Below are positions 49,095 to 58,855 of a DNA stretch of 64,000 bases, in pieces; positions within the stretch are counted from its first letter, which is position 1, and each line of letters starts with the position of its first letter. Below the pieces are notes generated by a model. The model ran no database searches, was not told the DNA's origin, and saw only the letters and a list, made by a program, of their open reading frames with translations. The DNA lies in contig NZ_NPKH01000023.1 of the NCBI RefSeq assembly GCF_002284535.1, forward strand, positions 341,767-405,766, given 5' to 3'. This stretch comes from Mesorhizobium wenxiniae (lineage in GTDB: Bacteria; Pseudomonadota; Alphaproteobacteria; Rhizobiales; Rhizobiaceae). The position numbers and the translations under genes are program-made.

Positions 49095-50143
49095 ACAAAT
49101 TCGACTTGGACCAGGTCGAAGAGCTGGATGATACATTCGATTTTTTCGAACTGTTGCGCCGGCTCGAACGCAGGGGCGGGCTATTCGGCTATTCCGGCCC
49201 CGCGGATCGCGAGCCGGCAAGGCTCGGGCAGCATGTGCGTCTTAGCTTTTCCGCCAAGGACGTGGTTGCGTTCCGCGAAGCGAAGGACAAGACGCCGGGG
49301 AAGGTCGGGACGCCGGCCCGGGTCACGGTTGCAAATCTCGGGCTGATGGGACCGGAAGGCCCGATGCCGCTTCATTTGACACGTTGGGTGCTCGATCGTC
49401 TGTCGCAGCGCTGGTTCACCGGCGCCGACGCACGGCAGACCAGCGACACGACGTTCGTGGACTTCGTCAATATTCTCCAGCACCGCATGATCGCCCTGTA
49501 CTATCGGGCCTGGGCCGACGCGCATCCGGCAGTACAGGTCGAACGGGCGGTCGGCGGCCGGGTAAGGGCCATGCTTGAAGCCATGGCGGGAATCGGACTT
49601 CCCGGCACCGACAATCCCGATCTCGACGCCGTGAAGCTTCGCCAAGCCGCGTCGCTCGCCAGCCAGGTCGACGGTCCGGAGCGGCTGACGCTGTTCCTGG
49701 CGGAAGCGTTCAAGGTCCCGGTCCAGATCAAGGAGTTCGTTGCTACCTGGATGACCATACCGGCGTCGCTCCAGACCCGACTTGCCCAAGCTTACGCAGT
49801 GCTGGGTCGCGGGGCGACGATCGGGCCGCGCGTTTTCAGCCGCCAAAGCAGGATCGAACTCCGCGTCGGCCCGCTTGGGTATAAGGAGTTCAAAACGTTC
49901 CTGCCGGGCGGTCAACGTCTGAAAATGTTCAAACAGGCCGTTCGCGACATGGTTGGGGAATCGCTCGATGTCGATCTGCGGATCGTGCTCGCGCGTGAAG
50001 CAGTGCCGCAGCCCCGTATCGGAGCGGTGCAGCTCGGCCGAACCAGCTGGCTTGCGCGGCCCGCTGAAAGGGGCGATGCTGACGATATGCGGCTGCGGAC
50101 AATCGTCGGATGGCGGCCGGAAATGGCGGAGGTCGCGGCATGA
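49058..50143 (+). CDS. tssG: T6SS baseplate protein TssG
   Basis: A 361-residue TssG (ImpH) with DDTFDFFELLRRLERRGGLFGYSGPADREPARLGQHVRLSFSAKDV, MGPEGPMPLHLTRWVLDRL and the C-terminal LGRTSWLA. The ATG at 49058 follows CAGGAGG and begins just upstream of the conserved region. Overlaps tssF at one end and the FHA gene by 4 bases at the other. Confidence 0.93.
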   Translation: MADDARQSLPDLDKFDLDQVEELDDTFDFFELLRRLERRGGLFGYSGPADREPARLGQHVRLSFSAKDVVAFREAKDKTPGKVGTPARVTVANLGLMGPEGPMPLHLTRWVLDRLSQRWFTGADARQTSDTTFVDFVNILQHRMIALYYRAWADAHPAVQVERAVGGRVRAMLEAMAGIGLPGTDNPDLDAVKLRQAASLASQVDGPERLTLFLAEAFKVPVQIKEFVATWMTIPASLQTRLAQAYAVLGRGATIGPRVFSRQSRIELRVGPLGYKEFKTFLPGGQRLKMFKQAVRDMVGESLDVDLRIVLAREAVPQPRIGAVQLGRTSWLARPAERGDADDMRLRTIVGWRPEMAEVAA

Positions 50144-51621
50144 GTCTGCTGCTGACGCTGGAGCACGGGCCACGGACCCAGGCGGTACGGCAGACCCGGC
50201 TGGACGAAGGTGAACTGGTGATCGGCCGTAGCGCGGACGCGGGCTGGCAGATCGACGATCCCGACATGTTCGTTTCACGCGCCCATTGCAGGATCACCGG
50301 CGGGCGGGATGGGTATTTCGTTACCGACACATCAAGCAGCGGCTTGTTCATAAACGACTCCGACAGCCCGCTCGGCGCCGGGACGTCGGTCCGTCTTCAG
50401 AACGGCATGCGGCTGAGGCTGGGCGACTACATCGTAGGCGTCGATCTGCAGACGCCGGCCGCTCAAGCACCAGCAGCCAGCCAATCGTTCCCGGAACGGT
50501 CGCCGCCGGCATCACGAGCGCCGGTAAGCATCAGCCGCGATGATTTCTTTTCAGCCACGGTCGAAGAAGAGCCGCGCCGACCGCGCCCCGCCGATCTGCC
50601 GAACCCCTTCGAGCAGCCAATTCCAGGAGCGTTCGAGCGCGCCAACCAGCGCAGTTCGCCTGCCTTCGACGACCCTTTCAGCCTCGACCCGGTAGCGACG
50701 CCCGCGCCAAGAGGCGCTGCCTTTTCCGAACCACGTGGTGCGTCAAGCCCCGCAGACCCATTTAGCCTCGATCCCACGCCTTCCGGTGCAAGCGAGCCCG
50801 TTCGGGGCCAGTCCACTCCAGGCCAGCCTGTTCCAGGAAGGTCATCCGATTTCGATGACGATTTCGGTTTCGGGCCGGCCGCCTCGCCCGATTTGAGAAA
50901 CGGTGCCGGCTCGACGGGTCAACGCCAACACATCGCCAGAAGGCCGCAGTCGGCCAATCCCTGGGATTTGCCTGGCCAGGCGCCAGATATCCCTTCTCCG
51001 CCACGTGCAGGCGTTGCGCCCGCCCCCTCCCCGGCAGCGGTGCAACAGGCGAACACGGCGCTTCGCACCGCGTTCTTGCGTGGCATGGGCATTGAGGAAG
51101 CCGATTTTCCCGGACGCGACAGCGTCGCGGAAATGGAGAAATTCGGTCGCGAGTATCGGCTCATGATGGAAGGCCTGATGCAGCTGCTGCGCAAGCGAGC
51201 CGAGGAAAAGGGGAACGCTCGCGTCGCCCAGACGGTGGTGGGGGCCTCTGAAGTCAATCCGCTCAAGTTTTTGCCGACGGTCGACGACGCCATCGTGACC
51301 ATAATCGCGGAGCGCAGCCCCGGATTTCTGGCCGGCGAAGCGGCAATCGCCGACGCGGTCCGCGATCTCGCGCAACATCACGTGCGCGCCTGGCGAGGCG
51401 TGCAGTCCGCGTTGCGGCGAATGATTGACCGTTTTGACCCGGCAGCGATCGAGGAAGAGCTCAAGTCGAGTTCCGCGATCGGCACCCTGCTTTCGGGCGG
51501 GCGCAGCGCCAAGCTGTGGGAGCTATACCAGAAACGCCATCGTGAAATCGCCCAGAGTGCGGAATTGAGCTTCCTCGGCGAAATCGGCGCTGATTTTCGG
51601 GATGCATACGAGGAGGAGTGA
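50140..51621 (+). CDS. fha: T6SS-associated FHA-domain protein (TagH/Fha/ImpI)
   Basis: A 493-residue protein: N-terminal FHA domain (about 1-100; GELVIGRSADAGWQIDDPDMFVSRAHCRITGG with the phosphothreonine-contacting Arg and Ser) and a long Pro/Ser/Asp-rich disordered linker with repeated DPFSLDP units. The C-terminal TagH-type domain (about 310-490) contains ALRTAFLRGMGIEEADFPGRD and FLPTVDDAIVTIIAERSPGFLAGEAAI. In other systems Fha is phosphorylated by PpkA to activate firing; no PpkA or PppA gene is in this window. ATGA overlap with tssG. Confidence 0.9.
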   Translation: MSLLLTLEHGPRTQAVRQTRLDEGELVIGRSADAGWQIDDPDMFVSRAHCRITGGRDGYFVTDTSSSGLFINDSDSPLGAGTSVRLQNGMRLRLGDYIVGVDLQTPAAQAPAASQSFPERSPPASRAPVSISRDDFFSATVEEEPRRPRPADLPNPFEQPIPGAFERANQRSSPAFDDPFSLDPVATPAPRGAAFSEPRGASSPADPFSLDPTPSGASEPVRGQSTPGQPVPGRSSDFDDDFGFGPAASPDLRNGAGSTGQRQHIARRPQSANPWDLPGQAPDIPSPPRAGVAPAPSPAAVQQANTALRTAFLRGMGIEEADFPGRDSVAEMEKFGREYRLMMEGLMQLLRKRAEEKGNARVAQTVVGASEVNPLKFLPTVDDAIVTIIAERSPGFLAGEAAIADAVRDLAQHHVRAWRGVQSALRRMIDRFDPAAIEEELKSSSAIGTLLSGGRSAKLWELYQKRHREIAQSAELSFLGEIGADFRDAYEEE

Positions 51622-51624
51622 AAA

Positions 51625-52077
51625 ATGATCGATCGCCGTGAATTTATCGTTGCCCTGGGCGCAACCGGGCTGCTGGCGGCTTGCCAGAGTGGTCCGCCAA
51701 AACCATCGGCGGTTACTGTCAATCTGACCGGCGCGGCCGGCATGAACCCGGGACCAGGTGGCGGCGACCGGCCCGTGACGGTTCTCGTGATGCGGCTGCG
51801 CAGCACCGGTAAATTCAACTCGGCCGATTATTTCGCGTTGCAGGGGGATGCCGGCTCCGCACTCGGAGGCGATCTCATTGGATCCGACCAGATCTCCATC
51901 GGACCTGGAAAAACCGCATCCAAAACCATCACGGTCGAGCCGGACGCAGCTGCGCTGGGCTTCGTTGCCCTCGTCCGCGAGCCTGGCGGCCGGAGCTGGC
52001 GTACAACCAAGTCGGTGTCGCCGGGGTCAAAAGTAACCGTCAACGTCACTCTTGGCAGCGGCGGCATTTCCGCCTAG
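51625..52077 (+). CDS. tssJ: T6SS outer-membrane lipoprotein TssJ
   Basis: A 150-residue lipoprotein: signal peptide with lipobox (ALGATGLLAACQS, Cys20), then the transthyretin-like beta sandwich (VTVNLTGAAGMNPGPGGGDRPVTVLVMRLRSTGKFNSADYFAL, where the L1-loop region contacts TssM). TssJ anchors the TssLM complex to the outer membrane. 3 bases after the FHA gene. Confidence 0.92.
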   Translation: MIDRREFIVALGATGLLAACQSGPPKPSAVTVNLTGAAGMNPGPGGGDRPVTVLVMRLRSTGKFNSADYFALQGDAGSALGGDLIGSDQISIGPGKTASKTITVEPDAAALGFVALVREPGGRSWRTTKSVSPGSKVTVNVTLGSGGISA

Positions 52078-52116
52078 CGGCCAAGGCAAGGGGTGCTCGA
52101 TGCAGAAAGTTGCGGC

Positions 52117-53451
52117 ATGAGCGATGCAAACAGGGTGCTGTGGTCCGAAGGCCTGTTTCTCCGGACCCAGCATTTTCAGCAGCAGGATCGCTTTTTCGAG
52201 GCGACTGTGCGCGGCGCGTTGCAGGCCGGGCAGCTCCATACGTTCGGCTTTCAGCAGCTGACGCTGGACCAGGCAATGCTCGACGCCGGCCAGGTCTCTA
52301 TCCTGTCGGCCCGGGGCATCTTTCCGGATGGGACCCCCTTCTCCATCCCAGACATGATGGATGCGCCACGACCGCTGCCGGTCACCGCCGACACGGGCGC
52401 CGGACCGGTGCTGGTCGCCCTGCCGCTCGAGCCTGCCGGCGGTGTCGGCTTCGATCCGGCCCACGCCGCATCGACCGGCGCGCGCTATCAAGGGCGCATC
52501 GTTACCGTCCGCGACGCCGTCCAGGGCGGTTCAGATCCTGAAGAAATCGAAATCGCCCGTCCGCAGGCGATGCTGCTTGCACCTGGAAAATCGGTTGGTG
52601 GCTACACCGCCCTGCCCATAGCCGACATCAAAGGGGTTCGAGCCGATGGCGGCGTCTCCCTGGATGAGACGTTCCTGCCGCCGACATTGGTTACCGGAGC
52701 GGTGGCCTGGTATCGGCAGTTGCTTTTGGAAGTCGTCACCGGCCTCGACCAAATCGCCGAGGCGCATGGCAAAATGGTCATGGGCGGGCCAGGGCGCAGC
52801 GTCGAAGACCTGTTGACGCTCAATCTCGCCAATGCGGCGCGTCCGCGACTGGCCCACATGCTGGCGCAGGATGTTTTCCATCCGGCCGAGCTTTACCTGG
52901 AGCTTGCCGGTCTTGCTGGTTCAATGGCGACCTATGGCTCGAGCGCGCGGCGGCTGAGCGAGTTGCCCGCCTACGATCACATGGCGCCCGGCCCCGCCTA
53001 TTCGGCGCTGGCGGACGCCTTGCGCTCACTCATCCTGAGCCTGCGTTACATCGAGCCTAAATCACGCGCGCTACCTGTCATGCGGCATTCGACCAACGTC
53101 TGGAAAATCCGCATTGACAACCCGAAGCTGCTGGTGGCCAGCCGGATCGTCATCCGGGTCGGTTCCGAGCTGTCGGAAGACGCCTTGCGCAAGATTTTCG
53201 TCAACCAGGCGACTGTCGGTTCTGCCGATCAGTTCGAGGGCCTGTGGAAATCCCGCCTACCCGGTATTCCACTGAAACCGCTTCATTCCCAGCCCCGCGA
53301 AATCCCCTACGATGGCGATCGGTTGTGCCTTGAGCTGGATCAGAAAAGCGAGCACTGGGCCTCGCTGCTCGATGCCCCCGGCTTTGTCATTGGCGTGTCC
53401 GGTGTACTGCCGAGCGAGCCGCAGGTGGACTGCTATTCGGTAAACAGGTGA
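52117..53451 (+). CDS. tssK: T6SS baseplate-membrane linker TssK
   Basis: A 444-residue TssK with the hallmark N-terminus NRVLWSEGLFLRTQHFQQQDRFFEA (shoulder domain), IFPDGTPFSIPDM, and the C-terminal head domain ending VDCYSVNR. I chose the ATG at 52117; a GTG at 52093 is in frame and has a GGGG upstream, but homologues start at the later position. Confidence 0.93.
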   Translation: MSDANRVLWSEGLFLRTQHFQQQDRFFEATVRGALQAGQLHTFGFQQLTLDQAMLDAGQVSILSARGIFPDGTPFSIPDMMDAPRPLPVTADTGAGPVLVALPLEPAGGVGFDPAHAASTGARYQGRIVTVRDAVQGGSDPEEIEIARPQAMLLAPGKSVGGYTALPIADIKGVRADGGVSLDETFLPPTLVTGAVAWYRQLLLEVVTGLDQIAEAHGKMVMGGPGRSVEDLLTLNLANAARPRLAHMLAQDVFHPAELYLELAGLAGSMATYGSSARRLSELPAYDHMAPGPAYSALADALRSLILSLRYIEPKSRALPVMRHSTNVWKIRIDNPKLLVASRIVIRVGSELSEDALRKIFVNQATVGSADQFEGLWKSRLPGIPLKPLHSQPREIPYDGDRLCLELDQKSEHWASLLDAPGFVIGVSGVLPSEPQVDCYSVNR

Positions 53452-53452
53452 G

Positions 53453-54778
53453 ATGATGAGCCGGGATGATCCTTTCGGACTGTCGGAGGATCGCGAACGC
53501 ACTCGCATACGACTGACCGGCGCGCCGATGCCGCGTCCGATGACGCCACTCCTGTCGGGTGTGCCAATCAAACGGTCGCGTACGCATCCGAACACGCTTG
53601 TCAACGCATTCGCGCCCCTGCTCGAGTTCGCGCCCGAGCTTGAAAGCGCGCTGCCGCCGGAAAACCCGGAAGCGTTGCGCACCCGGTTGCTCGATGAGCT
53701 GGTTCGGGCACGCGACGCGGCAATGGCGGCAGGGTCCTCTCTGGAGCGCGCCGACCAGGCAGCCTGGGTGGTGGCGGCGTTGCTTGACGATCTGGCCTTG
53801 AACACGCCATGGGGTGGTGCCAGCTCATGGCCGCGCCAGCCGCTTGTGGTGATGCTGCGCGGCGATGTCGATGCCGGCACGCAGTTCTTCACGCGTCTCG
53901 ATGAACTGGAGCGCCATCCGAACCGGGATCGCGAGCTGCTCGAACTGCAATATCATTGCCTCGCGCTCGGCTTCCGCGGCAAGTATCGTGTGCCAGGCCG
54001 GTCGGGCGACCGCTCGCTCAATGCCGTTCGCGTTGCTGCGGCGCGCTTTTTGCGCGATGCGGATGCCGACGGCGCGCCGCTGTCGCCAAACTGTAAAGGC
54101 GTGATCGCATCCGACGAGCCGCAGCGCTTCATCGTTCCGATATGGGTGATGGGGCTCGGTGCGGCGGTTATCGCCACTGCAATCTATCTCGGGCTGTCGA
54201 TGGGACTGAGCAGTCAGGCGGTCGAGCTTTCCACGCTCGTTCGTGCTTTGCCGCCACCCACGCGCGGCGAAATCAGCCGCACATCGCCACCGGTCGACGC
54301 GCCGCCGCCAGAGGCGGTGGATTTCGCGCTGGTGCCGGAGTTTCAGGCCGGAGCGCCGGCGAATCTCAGAGCCGCGCTAAGCGGCACCGAGAGCGTTTCG
54401 CTGGCCAGGCTGATCATTCAGGCCTCCAACCCCGAACTGTTCCAGTCGTCGCGGCCAACACTGACGGAAGGCTTCGAACCGCTGATCGGTTCAATCGCCA
54501 AAGTGATCCTCGCCAATCAGGAACTGATCGGAAATATCACCGTGGTCGGCCATACCGACAGTGTTCCTTTGCAACGGTCCAATCCGCTTTCCACCAACCA
54601 GCGGCTGTCAGAAGCGCGCGCAGCGACGATTGCCGACATGCTGGTCCAGAACGGTGTGCCGCAGGACCGCATTCGCTTCGAAGGACGTGCAGCTACCGAT
54701 CCAGTGGCCGACGACAGCACGCGCGCGGGACGGGCCTTGAACCGCCGCGTCGAGGTGCTGGTCGAAAAGAGGCTGTGA
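53453..54778 (+). CDS. tssL: T6SS inner-membrane protein TssL with OmpA-like domain
   Basis: A 441-residue TssL: a DotU/IcmH cytoplasmic domain (about 40-205; HPNTLVNAFAPLLEFAPELE, ELLELQYHCLALGFRGKYRV), one membrane helix (IVPIWVMGLGAAVIATAIYLGL, near 226-247), a linker, and a C-terminal OmpA/peptidoglycan-binding domain (ITVVGHTDSVPLQRSNPLSTNQRLSEARAATIADML). This is the 'evolved' TssL that binds the cell wall directly. Starts at tandem ATG codons 1 base after the tssK stop. Confidence 0.93.
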   Translation: MMSRDDPFGLSEDRERTRIRLTGAPMPRPMTPLLSGVPIKRSRTHPNTLVNAFAPLLEFAPELESALPPENPEALRTRLLDELVRARDAAMAAGSSLERADQAAWVVAALLDDLALNTPWGGASSWPRQPLVVMLRGDVDAGTQFFTRLDELERHPNRDRELLELQYHCLALGFRGKYRVPGRSGDRSLNAVRVAAARFLRDADADGAPLSPNCKGVIASDEPQRFIVPIWVMGLGAAVIATAIYLGLSMGLSSQAVELSTLVRALPPPTRGEISRTSPPVDAPPPEAVDFALVPEFQAGAPANLRAALSGTESVSLARLIIQASNPELFQSSRPTLTEGFEPLIGSIAKVILANQELIGNITVVGHTDSVPLQRSNPLSTNQRLSEARAATIADMLVQNGVPQDRIRFEGRAATDPVADDSTRAGRALNRRVEVLVEKRL

Positions 54779-54779
54779 G

Positions 54780-57700
54780 ATGTTCATCCTGCGCTTCCTA
54801 TGGGCGGTTCTGACATCGCGCTGGCTGTGGACGCTGATCGGCATCACGCTGCTTTCTCTTGTTATCTGGGTGTTCGGCCCGATCGTCAGGGTCGGTGCTT
54901 ACGAACCCTTCGCCTCGGAAAACGTGCGCATCGTCATCATTGCACTGCTGGTCATCTTCTGGCTGATCTGGCTGATCGTCGCGCAGCGCCGGGCGATCCG
55001 AGCCAACCGCATGTTCGTCGCCGAAATCGCAGCGCCAGCGGTGGAAAAACCGCTGAGCCCAGGCGAAGAGAACGTCGCAGCCGTCGGCGCCAAGTTCGCC
55101 GAGGTGATGGCCGAACTGAAGCGCCGCAAGCTGGGCGGACGCAAGTTCCTGCGCGAGATGCCCTGGTACGTGATCGTTGGGCCGCCGGCCACCGGCAAGA
55201 CCACGGCGTTGCGCCAGTCCGGCCTGAACTTTCCGATCGATCTCACCGACGACCTGCAGGGGGTCGGCGGCACGCGCAACTGCGACTGGTTTTTCTCGGA
55301 GAACGCGGTTCTGATCGACACGGCGGGCCGCTATGTGCAGCAGGAGAGTCAGCCCGACGTCGATGCGGCGGAATGGCTGGGCTTCCTCGACCTGCTGAAA
55401 AAGCACCGCGGCCGCCGGGCGCTGAACGGCGTTATCGTCGCGCTGTCGATCGACGCGCTTTCGGAGGGCGACGAAGCCATCAAGGCTCACGGCCGCAAGA
55501 TCCGTCGGCGCCTGGCAGAGCTCAACGACCGGCTCGAAATCCGTCTTCCGGTCTATCTGATGCTGACGAAGGCCGATCTGATCAAGGGTTTCGAGGCTTT
55601 CTTCGGCGGCCTGTCGACGGCCTCGCGCGAGCAGGTGTGGGGGACGACCTTCGCGCTCGATGCGCGTGTCGACGCAAAGACCATAGAGCGGGAAATCGCC
55701 ACCCTTGCGACGGAACTCGAGCGGCGGCTGGTGCCACGCTTGGAGGACGAGGACAAACTCGCCGCCCGCGCCGAGATTTTCAGATTTCCCGCCCAGCTCA
55801 CGAGCCTGTCCGAGCCGATCCAGGTGCTGATCGAGGCGATGTTTGGCGAAAGCCGGTACGAAGAAGCCGCCTGGCTGCGCGGCCTCTATCTGACGTCAGC
55901 GACCCAGGAAGGGGCGCCCATTGACCGACTGACTGCGGCGCTGTCATCATCCTTCGGTCTTCCGCCCCGACGGGCCATGCCAGCGCCGCGCGTGGAAAAA
56001 CGCAGCTTTTTCCTGAAGAATCTGCTGACCGAGGTCATCTTCAGGGAAGCCGGCCTGGGGACGTTCGATCCGCTCGCGCAGCGCCGCCGCGCCTGGATCT
56101 GGCGTGGCGCCGCGGCAGCCTGTGCCGCCGCCGCCCTGTTGGCTGGTGCGATGTTCACCTGGTCCTACTTTGACAACCGGAATGCCATCACAGCACAGGC
56201 GAGCCAGTTCGAAGCGCTGCAGGCGCCACTGACCGCCGCAGCCGCGGCCCCGGCATCAGTGGAGCAGCCCGCCATCGACAGCGCTCTCAATGCCATGGCC
56301 GAGGTCGTAAATGCCCGTACGGCACCGCCGAGCAGTGCGCAGGATCTGCTGGGGCCATCGGCATCGGCGGAGCTGCTGCGGGCGCAGGCCGATACTTACG
56401 ACCACGCTCTGCGCAACGTTCTCGAGCCGCATATGGTCGCTCTGCTCGAGGCGACCATGTGGCGGCAGATCCGCGATCCGGATTTCATGCTGGGGGCGCT
56501 GAAGACCTATCGCATGATGACGGGCCTGTCGCAGATGGACGCCGATTTCGTCCAGAACTGGTGGGTCAACGACTTGCCGGAATTCGCGCCGGCGGCGCCC
56601 TTTCCGACCGCCGACGCGGAGGAGCACCAGCTTGCCGCGATCCGCCGCATGGCGGTCGACGACAGCTACACCGCCCCGGATCAGGCGCTGGTTGCCGAGG
56701 CGCTGAAAACCGTCTGCACGATCTCGTTGCCGGCACGTGCCTACAGGCAGTTGCTGGCCGACCCTGCGGTGGCCGGACTTAAGGAATGGATCCCCGCGAA
56801 TTTCGCCGGTCCCAACGGCGCCAAGGTTTTTGCACGGCGTTCCGACAAGACGCTGCGCGTCGGCATTTCGGGCGCGTTCACCTATTCCGGCTTCCACGAT
56901 GCCATTCTCGACCGGGTCGAGGACGTCGCCGCGCAGGCGGCGCTGGACCGGGCGGTCTTCGCCGGAGGCTGCTCAGAGAATGCCGAAACATCTGTATCGG
57001 CGCTGTCGGAGGATATTCTGAAGCTCTACTACGAAGACTACATCGCACAATGGGACAGCTTCCTGCGCGATATTAGGCTCGCGCCATTGGCCGACCTGAA
57101 TGTCGCCAGCGAGAACCTCAAGGATCTTTCGAGCGCTGATTCCGCTCTGAAGCGCCTGCTTACCGCGGTCGTTCAGGAGACCGAGCTTACCCGGTCCGAT
57201 GAAGCACCCGCCGATAACAAGGCAGCGGCCAAGGGCGGCTCGAAACTGCTCAGCAAACTTGGCAAGCTCGGCAAGCTGGCCAAAACAGGGGCAAAACTGC
57301 TGCCACGCGCAGGATCCGCCAACGAGGTGGATCTCACCGGCAGTCTAGTGGCCGAACACTTCAAGCCGCTCAAGGGTGCGATCGCCGAAGTTGACGGCCA
57401 GCCGCCGGCACTCGACGCGGCGGTGGTGGCGCTGACGGCGCTTTCGAACGTGCTGCAGACGGTGACGGCCAATCCCGACCCTCAGGACGCCATCAAGAAA
57501 CAGGGCGGCCTCGCCGAGCTGACGGGAGCAGTGGCCAGGCAGGCGCAGATCCTGCCCGATCCAATCGACGACTGGCTCGGCGGCATCGCCGGGGACACCA
57601 GCGGCCTGACGCAGAAAGCGGTCACCTCGGAGCTCAACGCCATCTGGCGCGCCGACATCCTGCCGTTCTGCCAGGCGGCGCTGAACGACCGCTATCCGTT

Positions 57701-58316
57701 CAGTCCCGAGAGTGCGGTCGACGTCAATGTCCGCGATTTCGCCCGCCTGTTCGGGCCGGCCGGGATGATCGACGCCTTCATCAACGACCACCTGATCAGC
57801 TATGTCGACACCGCCAGTCAGCCGTGGAAATGGCGCGCCGACTTCGGCCTGGACCCGGCGGCTCTGGCGGCATTCGAACAGGCCAGGCGGATCCGCGACG
57901 ATCTGTTTCCAGGCGGCACCGGCCCGGTGATGAGCTTCACGCTCGAACCCAAGGATCTGTCTCCCAACGTCACGCGCGTGACGCTCAATCTCGACGGCCA
58001 GAACCTCGTCTACTACAACAACGCAACGCGGCCTCAACCGATGACCTGGCCCGGCAAGGACGGCACCGGGGTGATCTCGCTCGCCTTCCAGCCGATCGAC
58101 GGCTCGCCCGAAATCATGCTGAACGAAACAGGCAGTTGGGCGTGGCTGAGGATGCTGCGCAGCGGCCGTCTCACCGGCACGTCACTGTCCGATGTCTACA
58201 GCCTGCGATTGGGGACGCAAGGCATGTACGCGGATTTCGAGCTCAAGGCCGCAAGCGTCGAGAATCCCTATAATTTGCAGATGTTCAAGAAGTTCTCATG
58301 TCCGCCGCAGATATGA
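54780..58316 (+). CDS. tssM: T6SS membrane-complex protein TssM (IcmF)
   Basis: A 1178-residue IcmF protein: two N-terminal membrane helices (FLWAVLTSRWLWTLIGITLLSLVIWVF and VRIVIIALLVIFWLIWLIV), a cytoplasmic NTPase-like domain with Walker A GPPATGKTTALRQSG (about 136-150), a third helix near 440 (AAAACAAAALLAGAMFTWSYF), and a large periplasmic part ending in the TssJ-contacting beta domain. An Ala/Lys/Gly-rich insert near 805-840 (LSKLGKLGKLAKTGAKLL) is unusual. Overlaps tagF by 19 bases. Confidence 0.95.
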   Translation: MFILRFLWAVLTSRWLWTLIGITLLSLVIWVFGPIVRVGAYEPFASENVRIVIIALLVIFWLIWLIVAQRRAIRANRMFVAEIAAPAVEKPLSPGEENVAAVGAKFAEVMAELKRRKLGGRKFLREMPWYVIVGPPATGKTTALRQSGLNFPIDLTDDLQGVGGTRNCDWFFSENAVLIDTAGRYVQQESQPDVDAAEWLGFLDLLKKHRGRRALNGVIVALSIDALSEGDEAIKAHGRKIRRRLAELNDRLEIRLPVYLMLTKADLIKGFEAFFGGLSTASREQVWGTTFALDARVDAKTIEREIATLATELERRLVPRLEDEDKLAARAEIFRFPAQLTSLSEPIQVLIEAMFGESRYEEAAWLRGLYLTSATQEGAPIDRLTAALSSSFGLPPRRAMPAPRVEKRSFFLKNLLTEVIFREAGLGTFDPLAQRRRAWIWRGAAAACAAAALLAGAMFTWSYFDNRNAITAQASQFEALQAPLTAAAAAPASVEQPAIDSALNAMAEVVNARTAPPSSAQDLLGPSASAELLRAQADTYDHALRNVLEPHMVALLEATMWRQIRDPDFMLGALKTYRMMTGLSQMDADFVQNWWVNDLPEFAPAAPFPTADAEEHQLAAIRRMAVDDSYTAPDQALVAEALKTVCTISLPARAYRQLLADPAVAGLKEWIPANFAGPNGAKVFARRSDKTLRVGISGAFTYSGFHDAILDRVEDVAAQAALDRAVFAGGCSENAETSVSALSEDILKLYYEDYIAQWDSFLRDIRLAPLADLNVASENLKDLSSADSALKRLLTAVVQETELTRSDEAPADNKAAAKGGSKLLSKLGKLGKLAKTGAKLLPRAGSANEVDLTGSLVAEHFKPLKGAIAEVDGQPPALDAAVVALTALSNVLQTVTANPDPQDAIKKQGGLAELTGAVARQAQILPDPIDDWLGGIAGDTSGLTQKAVTSELNAIWRADILPFCQAALNDRYPFSPESAVDVNVRDFARLFGPAGMIDAFINDHLISYVDTASQPWKWRADFGLDPAALAAFEQARRIRDDLFPGGTGPVMSFTLEPKDLSPNVTRVTLNLDGQNLVYYNNATRPQPMTWPGKDGTGVISLAFQPIDGSPEIMLNETGSWAWLRMLRSGRLTGTSLSDVYSLRLGTQGMYADFELKAASVENPYNLQMFKKFSCPPQI

Positions 58317-58855
58317 TCCTGCCCGGGTTTTACGGCAAAATGCCTGCCACCGGTGATTTCGTCACGCGGCGGCTGCCGGGGGATTTTGTGCGCATCTGGG
58401 ACCGCTGGCTGGCGCAGCACCTCGTGCCGCTGATCGGTCTGGGATCTTGGCCGCCGACCACCGCGCTACGATTCCTGGCCGGCCCGGCTTCCTTCGGCGC
58501 CTCGGCAGGCATTATTCTGCAAAGCGCCGACAGAGTTGGCAGGCAATTCCCTTTGACCGTTATCGCGCAGCTTTCTGAGGCTTCCGTTCAGCTGGCTCGC
58601 GCCGATGCGTGGTTTTCCGGGATCGAAGAAGCGGCCGTCGCCGCCCAGCAAGGCGAGCTGACGCCTGACGAATTGGATACCGCTTTAAGCGCACTGCCGG
58701 TACCGCCTGTCGAGCCGGGCGAAGAGGTCATCAGCGATATGGTGATGTGGACCGTGCACTCCGACATTTTCGATATTGATCCGCAATCGCCTGAAGAGAC
58801 GTTGGAGCAAATCTTCCGCCAACTGGGAGACCAGCTGATGGAGGGGCAAGTCTGA
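58298..58855 (+). CDS. tagF: T6SS-associated protein TagF
   Basis: A 185-residue TagF: N-terminus PGFYGKMPATGDFVTRRLPGDFVRIWDRWLAQHL, then LRFLAGPASFGASAGIILQSADRVGRQFPLTVIAQL. Stand-alone TagF represses T6SS assembly post-translationally in Pseudomonas and, as a fusion with PppA, in Agrobacterium. Here it is a free domain within the operon. It shares one base with the DUF2169 gene. Confidence 0.92.
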   Translation: MSAADMILPGFYGKMPATGDFVTRRLPGDFVRIWDRWLAQHLVPLIGLGSWPPTTALRFLAGPASFGASAGIILQSADRVGRQFPLTVIAQLSEASVQLARADAWFSGIEEAAVAAQQGELTPDELDTALSALPVPPVEPGEEVISDMVMWTVHSDIFDIDPQSPEETLEQIFRQLGDQLMEGQV